Both the position numbers and the translations under genes were made by a program. Positions 1 through 6,994 of a DNA stretch of 11,245 nucleotides are shown piece after piece; within the stretch, counting starts at the first letter, position 1; the number at the start of each line of letters is the position of its first letter. Location of the stretch: NCBI GenBank assembly GCA_046704245.1, contig JBJKSD010000016.1:1-11245 (forward strand), given 5' to 3'. The stretch is from UBA660 sp046704245. Lineage in GTDB: Bacteria; Bacillota_I; Bacilli_A; RF39; UBA660. The notes under the pieces were generated by a model. That model was not told where the DNA came from. It did not search any database and saw nothing but the letters and a program-made list of their open reading frames with translations.

Positions 1-66
1 ACATTTCTTCACTCTTAATATAAGCATCTATTCGTGCTTGTTCTATTATCTTCATAACATTTGGTA
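1..66. repeat. 66-bp terminal direct repeat, left copy
   Basis: Bases 1-66 are identical, base for base, to 11180-11245 at the other end. The repeat codes for prepilin residues from about PNVMKIIEQ to KSEEM. It could be a collapsed repeat at a contig end, a circular path in an assembly graph, or two genuinely identical gene segments. Confidence 0.95.
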
Positions 67-139
67 TTGCTATTACTAAGATTATAGCTAATACTACTAT
101 TACTGCTAATAATTCGATTAAGGTAAAGCCTTTTTTCAT
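1..139 (-). CDS. Type IV prepilin-like protein, N-terminal fragment (pilin 1)
   Basis: This is the first 46 codons of a prepilin gene that runs off the left edge. The ATG is at 139-137, preceded by a GAGG-type SD and separated by 12 bases from the stop of the upstream prepilin gene (152). The peptide begins MKKGFTLIELLAVIVVLAI, a class III signal. Prepilin peptidase would cut after Gly4 and methylate Phe5, and Glu9 would be Glu5 of the mature protein. Residues 5-28 form the hydrophobic helix that holds subunits in the membrane and packs the pilus core. The sequence continues through a charged MKIIEQARIDAY stretch. The first 66 bases of the window equal the last 66, so this fragment would complete the truncated gene at the right edge in frame. 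The head domain is not visible. Confidence 0.9.
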   Translation of the reverse strand, partial: MKKGFTLIELLAVIVVLAIILVIAIPNVMKIIEQARIDAYIKSEEM

Positions 140-151
140 ATTTATACCTCG

Positions 152-1693
152 TTACTTACTTATATCATATAAATATTTAATTTCATCTTTAGTTAGGGCT
201 CTATTATAAATTTTAAGATCATCAATATTACCTTTAAAATAATTAACGGTACCTGTTCTTATGCCAATTTTAACGGGCCATTCACCTGATATTCTTGCAG
301 TAGCGGGTGCTGTACCTATTTGAACACCATTGACATAAGTTTTAAAGTTAGTTCCATCACATACTCCTACTACAAAATACCAATTATCATTAACAAATGA
401 ATAAGTTGATCCAATATAAGCGGGTGTTCCGGTTGAAGTATATCCACCAAAATATAATTTATTTGATTCTCTTATATCCATCCAGAACATTGTTTCATTA
501 GTAGATGCTCCACTAGCTACAATTGTATTATATCCCACTATATTGGTTGGCTTAACCCATGCAGCAACAGTTATTATATTATTTAGTTGTAATTCTGGAC
601 TATAACCCACTTCAATATAATTACTTGTGCCATTAAACTCGTATGCTCCATTGCCTACTTTACTATCTTTAATCCATTTAGGAGTACTAGCATTAAGAGT
701 GCCAGTATTACTATTACCTGAATAATCTTTTACAATATCTTCACGAATACCTTCTGTAAAAGGAGTAGCATGTGCTTTTTGTTCGATTTGAAATTCTTTA
801 AAATAGTATTCTACTGTACCAATTTGATTCCATGCTTGCCACAATCCAATCCTTCCAGTATTGCCCGATCCTTGCATAAGATTAGCAGGAAGATAATACT
901 CACGATATTCAAAACCATCTGATAAGGCTTCTTTTTTGGTTAAATAATTAGTATCTAAACGTAATTGAGAATATTGTAAATTATCAACAATAGGACCTTG
1001 TATGTATACATTATCATTACCTGTTTCTTGTTGCAAATATTTCACTTTAAAATGAACAGTATAATCTTTTGTTTTATCTAATGTTAATAAGGTGGAATTA
1101 ATACGCACATCTTGAGTACCTGGTTGTTCACCTAAATGATATAAAACTCCATTATTAGTAGTAAGGGTAATAGTATATTGGTAGTAAGAATTATACCATT
1201 TATTTGAATCAGCACTATTTGTAGTAGTACCATTAGCAAATAATGGATCGGCATCTAAGTTTTGAGTCCATTCTTGAAAATCATCAAATTTCCAATAACC
1301 CACTAATCCATCTTCTGATATACTACCTATATCATTTATACAATCAATATGGGGAGTGTAATCATATTCATTGTCTTCTATCTTAGTTACTAATACATAC
1401 CCATCACAAGTATTACTATTATCTCTAGGATCTTTTATTTGATCAATTATATTGGCATTTTGTAAATCACTTACTTTTACTTCAATAGTATCTCCTATAT
1501 TAAGGGGAGCTAATGAAGTATTCTCGGCTAAATATCTTTGAGCAACTTTCGCTAACATCTTTTCATTTTTAATATAAGCATCTATTTTAGCTTGTTCCAT
1601 TGTTTTCATTATATTTGGTATTGCTATTACTAAGATAATGGCTAATATAACTATAACTGCTAATAATTCTATTAAAGTAAAACCTTTTTTCAT
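152..1693 (-). CDS. Type IV prepilin-like protein with LamG head (pilin 2)
   Basis: This 513-residue protein is far longer than a usual pilin (about 150). Residues 1-28 are the prepilin signal (MKKG^FTLIE) and hydrophobic helix. Residues 30-120 form a small pilin-like domain with cysteines 96 and 118, 22 apart and also present in pilins 3 and 5, a likely disulfide. Residues about 145-315 look like a beta-sandwich carbohydrate-binding module ending in FQIEQKAHATPF, a motif common before LamG domains. Residues about 320-513 form a LamG/concanavalin-type jelly roll, with YEFNGTSNYIEV, AAWVKP, TYVNGVQIG and a terminal DDLKIYNRALTKDEI. It probably acts as a surface adhesin or minor pilin binding glycans; the ligand is unknown. 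Its ATG lies 8 bases after the pilin 3 stop with the SD AGGTGAT overlapping that stop, so translation is probably coupled. It ends in TAA. Confidence 0.9.
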   Translation of the reverse strand: MKKGFTLIELLAVIVILAIILVIAIPNIMKTMEQAKIDAYIKNEKMLAKVAQRYLAENTSLAPLNIGDTIEVKVSDLQNANIIDQIKDPRDNSNTCDGYVLVTKIEDNEYDYTPHIDCINDIGSISEDGLVGYWKFDDFQEWTQNLDADPLFANGTTTNSADSNKWYNSYYQYTITLTTNNGVLYHLGEQPGTQDVRINSTLLTLDKTKDYTVHFKVKYLQQETGNDNVYIQGPIVDNLQYSQLRLDTNYLTKKEALSDGFEYREYYLPANLMQGSGNTGRIGLWQAWNQIGTVEYYFKEFQIEQKAHATPFTEGIREDIVKDYSGNSNTGTLNASTPKWIKDSKVGNGAYEFNGTSNYIEVGYSPELQLNNIITVAAWVKPTNIVGYNTIVASGASTNETMFWMDIRESNKLYFGGYTSTGTPAYIGSTYSFVNDNWYFVVGVCDGTNFKTYVNGVQIGTAPATARISGEWPVKIGIRTGTVNYFKGNIDDLKIYNRALTKDEIKYLYDISK

Positions 1694-1701
1694 ATTATCA
1701 C

Positions 1702-2592
1702 CTATTTTCTACTTTTATTGATTAATTGATCAAAAACTTGTTTTGTTGGTTCATTACCCACTCCATATATATCAGTTAAATTAAAAATCTTTACATTATA
1801 AAATTGAATCCAATTAGTTCCCCCCACAGCTGAATGATTATCTAAACTTATAATATTAAATGGACTACACTCAGCAGTTATAAATTGTACAACCATACTT
1901 ATATAATTATCTCTTATAGATGACCCTATATCATAAAAGAAAGCATGTTCATCACCACAATAAAGGCGGAAAATAGTAGTATTAGTAAATGCTGCAGCAT
2001 TACTTAAATCAACATTAAATCCAAAATAATATTTATTTTGAGGAGCTAATCTATTATTTACTCGCACATATCGATCATAGCTAGTATCTCCTACTAGTCC
2101 AGTAATTCTTTGTTTATTATCAGTAACTGTGCAAGCACCATTGGATGATTTATATAAGCCATCAGCTAATCCATCACTATTACTGTCGTTTTCAAAGTCA
2201 CCTATACCATTTAATAAATCAAAAGCATTAATACTAATATAACCATCACATACTAATCCCGCTTCATAAGAATAACCATTTATTGTATTAGTTACATATA
2301 CACGTGAATTAATACATTCATTATTATTATTTATATCAGGTAGGGTGTCTAAAACATTAGCATCTTTTAAATTTTGATATGTTATAACCATACTTTCATC
2401 TTGTTGTAAAGTTATTCCCTTTTGACTTAAATATTTTATTGTTAAATTAATTAGTAGTTCTTCATTTCTTTTATAAGCATCTATCCTAGCTTGTTCTATT
2501 ATCTTCATAACATTTGGTATTGCTATTACTAAGATTATAGCTAATACTACTATTACTGCTAATAATTCGATTAAGGTAAAACCTTTTTTCAT
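1702..2592 (-). CDS. Type IV prepilin-like protein with GNEPT-type head (pilin 3)
   Basis: This 296-residue protein is first in the left-hand pilin operon. Residues 1-28 are the prepilin signal and membrane helix, almost identical to pilin 1. The pilin-like domain keeps the cysteine pair (93 and 115). The head differs from pilin 2. It has an acidic stretch at residues 132-146 (DFENDSNSDGLADG) resembling calcium-binding loops. A beta-rich region follows, then NLTDIYGVGNEPT at residues 271-283, similar to a motif seen in carbohydrate-binding and phage-tail-associated domains. I infer an adhesive or structural pilus subunit with its own ligand. The SD AAGGGG sits upstream of the ATG at 2592-2590, and a putative promoter lies at 2629-2657. 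It ends in TAG, directly followed by pilin 2. Confidence 0.88.
   Translation of the reverse strand: MKKGFTLIELLAVIVVLAIILVIAIPNVMKIIEQARIDAYKRNEELLINLTIKYLSQKGITLQQDESMVITYQNLKDANVLDTLPDINNNNECINSRVYVTNTINGYSYEAGLVCDGYISINAFDLLNGIGDFENDSNSDGLADGLYKSSNGACTVTDNKQRITGLVGDTSYDRYVRVNNRLAPQNKYYFGFNVDLSNAAAFTNTTIFRLYCGDEHAFFYDIGSSIRDNYISMVVQFITAECSPFNIISLDNHSAVGGTNWIQFYNVKIFNLTDIYGVGNEPTKQVFDQLINKSRK
2489..2592 (-). repeat. Conserved prepilin 5' cassette (copy in pilin 3)
   Basis: This 104-base segment matches 36-139 (pilin 1) at 103 positions. The single difference is A at 2581 against G at 128 on the plus strand, in the Lys3 codon region. It covers the start codon through IIEQA. Downstream of this point the two genes diverge. 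The equivalent parts of pilins 2 and 4 encode similar peptides but differ at many bases, so this pair looks recently converted or duplicated. Confidence 0.9.
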
Positions 2593-2628
2593 AATAATAC
2601 CCCTTATAGTTTCTCTATAGTTAACTTA

Positions 2629-2657
2629 AGTATATTATATATACCATTATTTTACAA
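2629..2657 (-). promoter_or_regulatory. Putative promoter of pilin 3-2-1 operon
   Basis: On the minus strand TTGTAA (2657-2652), a 17-base spacer and TATACT (2634-2629) lie between the ileS terminator and the pilin 3 SD. The -35 matches consensus at 4 of 6 and the -10 at 5 of 6. The region is very AT-rich, so chance matches are likely; an overlapping TATAAT lacks a good -35. Its position after a terminator and before the first tandem gene supports it. Confidence 0.45.
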
Positions 2658-2678
2658 TATTTTTGCTTATAAATAAAC

Positions 2679-2706
2679 AAAAAAAGACTATTTGTATAGT
2701 CTTTTT
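2679..2706 (-). terminator. Intrinsic terminator after ileS
   Basis: Arms 2681-2691 and 2696-2706 form an 11-bp perfect hairpin (AAAAAGACTAT and its complement) with a 4-base loop, followed on the minus strand by a U tract. The ileS stop codon (2707-2705) sits in the 5' arm, so termination is tight against the gene end. The A/T arms make it near-symmetrical, and it could work in both directions. It separates ileS from the pilin operon. Confidence 0.85.
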
Positions 2707-4951
2707 ACTTCTTTTCTACTTTTAAACCAGTTTCATAACCATTTAAGTCATATTTTTCAGCAATATTATCAGCTAACGTAATATTATCGGCTAAAGTTTC
2801 TTTCTTAATGAAATTGCTATGTTTATTGATAGCATTTTGAACTTTTTCTTCTGCTATATAATATATATTTATTCTATCACTGACATCAAAATTACTATTC
2901 TTGCGCATTTGTTGAATTTTAGAGATAAATTCACGAGCAATACCTTCATCTAATAAATCATCATCTAAAGTAGTATTTAGAATAATAAAATGATTATTGA
3001 TCATTTGGGCATTAAAACCTTCTTTAGCATTAATACGAATATCGATCATATCTTTAGTAATATCATATGAAGTATTATTTAATTCCATAGTTATTACTTC
3101 TTCTTCATCAAATTTAGCAATAAAATCTTGACCTAAAGTAGCTAGTTTATCAGCTAATAATTTAATATTAGCTCCTAAGATAGGTCCTGCTATTTTATAA
3201 TTTGGTTTTAATTCAAAGTTCATATATTTATCTAGATCTTTTTCAAATATTACCTCTTTAACGTTTAATTCTTCTATTATTAATGGTACTAAATCTTTAA
3301 TTAATGATTCATGTTTACCATCTACTAAGACTTCTTTTAATGGTTGTCTTACTTTTATTCTTACTTCTTCACGTGCTGCTCTACCTAAACTAATTAATTC
3401 TCTAACTAAATCCATTCTTTCTTCTATATCTTCATTAATCATACCAAAATCAGCTATTGGATAATCAGCTAGATGTACTGATTCATTATTAGTTAGATTT
3501 TGATATATTTCTTCTGATAAGAATGGAATAATTGGTGCTGTTAAACGGCTTAAACCCTCTAATACTTCGTAAGTAGTATTATAGACAGCCTTTTTATCGA
3601 TATCTAATTTATTGCCCCAGAAACGTCTCCTATTGCGTCTGATATACCAATTAGATAGGTCTTCATCAACAAATAGTTGAATCTTTCTAGTAGCTTTCGT
3701 TAAATCAAATACTTCTAAAGCTAAGATTACTTCTTTAACTAGTTTATGATATTTAGATAATAACCATTTATCTATTTCTAATCTTTTATCATAAGGTACA
3801 TTAAACTGTCTTGGATCAACATTATCAGTATTAGAATATAGAACAAAGAAATTATAAGTATTCTTTAATGTATTAAAGAATTTTGATTGTACTTCTTTCA
3901 ATCCTTCTAAATCAAATCTAGTAGGAGTCCATACTGGTGATACATATAATAAATACCATCTAACTGCATCAGCCCCATACTTATCAAATAATTCAAATGG
4001 ATCGACAGTATTACCTTTTGATTTACTCATCTTTTGACCATCTTTATCTAATAATAAGTCATTTACTAATACTCTTTTATAAGGACTTATACCTTTAACA
4101 AAAGATGATATAGCAAGTAAGGAATAAAACCATCCTCTAGTTTGATCAATTCCTTCGCAGATAAAATCAGCAGGAAATTGTGATTCAAATAGTTCTTCAT
4201 TTTCAAAAGGATAATGATATTGGGCAAATGGCATACTACCTGAATCAAACCAACAATCGATAACTTCTTTTACTCGTGACATAATCTTGCCACATTTTGG
4301 ACATTTAATATGTATTTCATCGACATAAGGACGATGTAATTCAATATTTTCATCAATATCTTCAATCGCTTTTTCAACTAGTTCTTTAATAGAACCAATA
4401 CTTTCTAAATGACCACATTCACAGGTCCATATATTTAATGGTGTACCCCAATATCTAGTTCTAGATATTGCCCAATCATTAAGATTCTCTAACCAGTTAC
4501 CAAAACGTTTTTCACCAACAAATTCTGGATACCACTCAACTTTATTATTATTTTCAATCAGTATATCTTTAATCTTAGTCATTTCTATATACCAACTTGG
4601 TTTAGCATAATATAGTAACGGAGTTGAACATCTCCAACAATGTGGATAATTATGTGGTATTCTCTCTTTCTTAAATAACTTATCATTTTCTCTTAACCAA
4701 TTAATTATCTCTTTATCAGCATCCATGACAAACATATCTTTCCATGGGCCTTCATTAAACTTACCATCTTCACTAACTGGATTAACTACTGGTAAGTGAT
4801 ATTTCTTACCCACTTCATAGTCTTCTTCACCAAATGCTGGTGCAATATGAACAATACCTGTACCATCTTCCATAGTAACATAATCAGCACATGTTACATA
4901 GAAAGCTTTACCATCTACTTTAACAAAAGGCATTAGTTGAACATATTCCAT
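2705..4951 (-). CDS. ileS: Isoleucyl-tRNA synthetase, C-terminal part after in-frame stop
   Basis: This is the larger part of IleRS. The frame is open back to the TAA at 5024, so the protein sequence continues 24 codons upstream of the Met at 4951. That Met has no SD, so I do not think it is a designed start. Visible features include the rest of the CP1 editing domain with GTGIVHIAPAFGEEDY (fragment residues 30-45), CWRC (105-108), CECG and CPKC cysteine pairs (177-180, 217-220; possible zinc sites), NDWAISRTRYWGTP, and the KMSKS ATP-binding loop at 307-311. The anticodon-binding helical domain and a long C-terminal region follow. Counting through the stop gives 1031 residues, the normal size for the eukaryote-like IleRS2 class. 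Without the N-terminal part it lacks half the active site. It ends in TAA inside a terminator hairpin. Confidence 0.9.
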   Translation of the reverse strand: MEYVQLMPFVKVDGKAFYVTCADYVTMEDGTGIVHIAPAFGEEDYEVGKKYHLPVVNPVSEDGKFNEGPWKDMFVMDADKEIINWLRENDKLFKKERIPHNYPHCWRCSTPLLYYAKPSWYIEMTKIKDILIENNNKVEWYPEFVGEKRFGNWLENLNDWAISRTRYWGTPLNIWTCECGHLESIGSIKELVEKAIEDIDENIELHRPYVDEIHIKCPKCGKIMSRVKEVIDCWFDSGSMPFAQYHYPFENEELFESQFPADFICEGIDQTRGWFYSLLAISSFVKGISPYKRVLVNDLLLDKDGQKMSKSKGNTVDPFELFDKYGADAVRWYLLYVSPVWTPTRFDLEGLKEVQSKFFNTLKNTYNFFVLYSNTDNVDPRQFNVPYDKRLEIDKWLLSKYHKLVKEVILALEVFDLTKATRKIQLFVDEDLSNWYIRRNRRRFWGNKLDIDKKAVYNTTYEVLEGLSRLTAPIIPFLSEEIYQNLTNNESVHLADYPIADFGMINEDIEERMDLVRELISLGRAAREEVRIKVRQPLKEVLVDGKHESLIKDLVPLIIEELNVKEVIFEKDLDKYMNFELKPNYKIAGPILGANIKLLADKLATLGQDFIAKFDEEEVITMELNNTSYDITKDMIDIRINAKEGFNAQMINNHFIILNTTLDDDLLDEGIAREFISKIQQMRKNSNFDVSDRINIYYIAEEKVQNAINKHSNFIKKETLADNITLADNIAEKYDLNGYETGLKVEKK

Positions 4952-5023
4952 ATGTTCTAAATCTTTACCATGATACTCTTTTAAGATCTTATAGCCATCA
5001 CCTAATACTATATCAGCTACAGA

Positions 5024-5026
5024 TTA
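5024..5026 (-). other. ileS: In-frame TAA interrupting ileS
   Basis: Reading the minus strand gives GCT TAA TCT GTA GCT, that is ...FILA-stop-SVADIVLGDGYKIL. The reading frame is unchanged on both sides and family-like sequence resumes at once. A one-base change from AAA, GAA or CAA would give TAA. It lies at codon 259 of 1031, in the CP1 editing domain. The base change is seen; whether it is a real mutation, a recoding site or a sequence error cannot be decided here. Confidence 0.93.
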
Positions 5027-5800
5027 AGCTAAAATAAAGTTATAACCTTTAGATTCAACCTTAATATATTCTTCTTCCGGATGAACAGCTAACGCTACAT
5101 TAGATAATAAAGTCCAAGGAGTAGTAGTCCATACTAAGAAATAAGTATTATCTTCATTCTTTAATTTCATTGGTACAATAACTGTATCGACCATTATTTC
5201 CTTATACCCTTGAGCTACTTCATGGGATGCTAGTCCAGTCCCACATCTAGTACAAAAAGGTAATATTTTATGACCTTGATAGATAAATCCTTCATCAAAG
5301 AATTTCTTTAAAATCCACCACTCTGTTTCAATATATTTATTATCATAAGTAATATATGGATGATCTAAATCAATAAAATAACCCATCTTTTTAGTCATTA
5401 AAACAAAAGCTTCTTTATATTTAAAGACTGATTCTTTACATTTAAGATTAAAATTCTTTATTCCATATTTTTCAATATCTAATTTACTATCTAATCCTAA
5501 TTGTTTTTCTACTTCAATTTCGACTGGTAAACCATGAGTATCCCATCCAGCTTTTCTAACAACACGAAAACCCTGCATTGTTTTATATTTGCATATTGTA
5601 TCTTTTAAAACTCTAGAAATAACATGGTGAATACCAGGCATACCATTAGCTGTTGGTGGCCCTTCATAAAAGACATAATTTTTATTATCTTTTCGATTAT
5701 CGATACTCTTATTTAAAATATCGATACTTTCCCAATAATTAGATATAGCATCTTCTATTAATGCTACTTTATTAGTTGATAATGGTTTAAATTTAGTCAT
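5024..5800 (-). CDS. ileS: Isoleucyl-tRNA synthetase, N-terminal part (IleRS2-like, GIHH motif)
   Basis: This is the first 258 residues of the class I enzyme that charges tRNA-Ile in the cytoplasm. The ATG at 5800-5798 follows an AAGGAG SD (5814-5809) and a T-box leader. Features include EGPPTANG (45-52), then GIHH at 56-59 where HXGH is usual, AGWDTHGLPVE (84-94), FCTRCGTGLASHEVAQGYKE (182-201) and the editing-domain motif WTTTPWTL (224-231). The style of these motifs is that of the eukaryote-like IleRS2 class, which includes mupirocin-tolerant enzymes. The peptide stops at TAA within the CP1 editing insertion, so as written it carries the HIGH-equivalent site but no KMSKS. If the stop is real and unsuppressed, the gene is a pseudogene or a two-piece enzyme, and a second ileS would be expected elsewhere. 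Confidence 0.92.
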   Translation of the reverse strand: MTKFKPLSTNKVALIEDAISNYWESIDILNKSIDNRKDNKNYVFYEGPPTANGMPGIHHVISRVLKDTICKYKTMQGFRVVRKAGWDTHGLPVEIEVEKQLGLDSKLDIEKYGIKNFNLKCKESVFKYKEAFVLMTKKMGYFIDLDHPYITYDNKYIETEWWILKKFFDEGFIYQGHKILPFCTRCGTGLASHEVAQGYKEIMVDTVIVPMKLKNEDNTYFLVWTTTPWTLLSNVALAVHPEEEYIKVESKGYNFILA

Positions 5801-5821
5801 AATATCATCTCCTTCTATAAT

Positions 5822-5847
5822 AAAAAAACATCCTTAATATAAGGACG
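5822..5847 (-). terminator. T-box-controlled terminator of ileS leader
   Basis: An 8-bp hairpin CGTCCTTA-TAT-TAAGGATG (with one G-U pair) is followed by seven U in RNA (5828-5822). It sits right after the antiterminator motif, as in other T-box leaders, and would form when tRNA-Ile is charged. Confidence 0.9.
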
Positions 5848-6020
5848 TTAATACGCGGTACCACCTTAGTTCGTAATAAATTACGCTCTTATTTATATAA
5901 CGCCTATCAGCGTTTTTCTCTACCTATCGAGAAAAAACATCAAGAGTGATAATTATTTTATATCATACTTAGGCTCCCACCATCCCTAATTCGCTTTCTA
6001 TGATTAATTAAAATAAGGTC
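5822..6020 (-). promoter_or_regulatory. T-box riboswitch upstream of ileS (Ile-specific)
   Basis: The leader senses uncharged tRNA-Ile and allows readthrough into ileS. Stem I carries the conserved distal element GGGATGGTGGGAGCC (5986-5972). The probable specifier codon is ATC (5950-5948), followed by AC as is usual. Two further hairpins follow, then a short stem III (5885-5872) and the antiterminator motif AAGGTGGTACCGCG (5867-5854). The T-box bulge UGGU pairs with ACCA, fitting the A73 discriminator of tRNA-Ile. The competing terminator is at 5847-5822. I see no strong promoter directly upstream, so the leader may be reached from the sepF promoter through divIVA. Confidence 0.93.
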
Positions 6021-6033
6021 TCTATCAATTGTT

Positions 6034-6462
6034 TTATAATTCTATTTGATCTATTTCATCTACTGTTTCTAATTGAGCTTCAATAATTGATCTTAATCTT
6101 CTTTTAAAGATCGATATATTTTTCTGTAACATAGCTGCTTCATATTCGGTTCTTTCAGCTCTCATCAAGGCTTCATTAACTATTCTACTAGCATTCTTTT
6201 TAGCATCTTCTAATAAGATGTTAGTTTCTTGCCTAGCCGCTTTCTTAATCTGATCACTAGCTTCTTCAGCTGCATAAATAGCCCTATTTAAAGTTGATTC
6301 TATTGCTTGATAGTGAAGTAATTTATCTCTTAAAGAGTCAATTTCACTATCTCTTAATTGTATTTGTCTGACCATTTCTTCTACTTGGCCAATAACTTCA
6401 TCAACAAAAGCATTAACTTCAATAGGATTATACCCATGAATTGATTTACCAAACTTTTTCAT
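6034..6462 (-). CDS. divIVA: DivIVA-family cell division/polarity protein
   Basis: This 142-residue protein belongs to the DivIVA family, which binds curved membrane at septa and poles and recruits partners. The N-terminal lipid-binding domain is seen in KKFGKSIHGYNPIEVNAFVD (2-21), matching the family pattern KSFRGYDxxEVxxFL. The rest is heptad-rich coiled coil, with LHYQAIESTLNRAI (49-62) and IVNEAL (94-99) typical of the family and IIEAQLE near the end. It is shorter than Bacillus DivIVA (about 164): the usual leading LTPxDI segment is absent, and the membrane-inserting Phe-Arg pair is Ile8-His9. A TAG six codons upstream and a GAGGTGA SD support the start at 6462. It lies 31 bases after sepF and just before the ileS T-box, the order conserved in Bacillota. 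Confidence 0.93.
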   Translation of the reverse strand: MKKFGKSIHGYNPIEVNAFVDEVIGQVEEMVRQIQLRDSEIDSLRDKLLHYQAIESTLNRAIYAAEEASDQIKKAARQETNILLEDAKKNASRIVNEALMRAERTEYEAAMLQKNISIFKRRLRSIIEAQLETVDEIDQIEL

Positions 6463-6493
6463 AGTTTCACCTCGACACTACGTTACAGTTATA

Positions 6494-6910
6494 TTACCAT
6501 TCGATATCTATATCATTATTATCGCTAACGATAGCTTTTTCATCTTCTTCTGTAATTTTCCCCTGAACGTTCATATTATTCGGTGTACATAGGAAGATAC
6601 CTCCACCTATGCGTTGTAAATCGCCACCAATAGCATATACTGTTCCACTTAAAAAATCAACTATTCTTTTAGCTTGATCAGATGTTACTCTTTTCAAATT
6701 AACTACTACGGCATGTCTATTTTTTAAATGGTCAGCTATTTGTTGTGATTCAGAATAAGCACGGGGTTCTAATAAAATCATCTTATTAGAGCCTTCAAAT
6801 TGTTTAAAAGCATCTTCTGTTTCAAGATTATAATATTCATCTTCACTAAAATTGGTATTACGTTTTTCATCATCAAAAACAAATAACTTCTTTAATTTAT
6901 CTAACCCCAT
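6494..6910 (-). CDS. sepF: Cell division protein SepF
   Basis: This 138-residue protein is a membrane anchor and bundler of FtsZ at the division septum. Residues 1-12 (MGLDKLKKLFVF) form the short amphipathic membrane-binding helix, followed by an acidic low-complexity linker (13-40). The SepF core at 44-116 is highly conserved: PRAYSESQQIADHLKNR (49-65), AVVVNLKRV, DQAKRIVDFLSGTVYAIGGD and the glycine-rich IGGGIFLCTP. The C-terminus is acidic. The start is supported by a GGAGGAAAC SD close to the ATG at 6910-6908. It heads the division pair sepF-divIVA with its own likely promoter at 6959-6986. The ylmG and ylmH genes found between sepF and divIVA in Bacillus are missing here. Confidence 0.97.
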   Translation of the reverse strand: MGLDKLKKLFVFDDEKRNTNFSEDEYYNLETEDAFKQFEGSNKMILLEPRAYSESQQIADHLKNRHAVVVNLKRVTSDQAKRIVDFLSGTVYAIGGDLQRIGGGIFLCTPNNMNVQGKITEEDEKAIVSDNNDIDIEW

Positions 6911-6958
6911 TTTGTTTCCTCCATATCTAAAATTTAAAGATATAACTCTACTCTAATA

Positions 6959-6986
6959 ATTGTATCATAAAACTTTATATTTTCAA
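6959..6986 (-). promoter_or_regulatory. Probable promoter of sepF-divIVA (ileS)
   Basis: TTGAAA (6986-6981), a 16-base spacer and TACAAT (6964-6959), with TG one base before the -10 (extended -10), are found on the minus strand in the 84-base gap after glyS. Both hexamers match consensus at 5 of 6. I found no convincing terminator hairpin for glyS in this gap, so readthrough from glyS is also possible. Confidence 0.65.
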
Positions 6987-6994
6987 ATATATTA

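Noticed and set aside
4949..4951. ATG as a genuine start for a separate IleRS C-terminal subunit
   Set aside because: No SD precedes it and family-like sequence continues in frame upstream to the TAA, so it is probably an internal Met. Kept only as a remote possibility.
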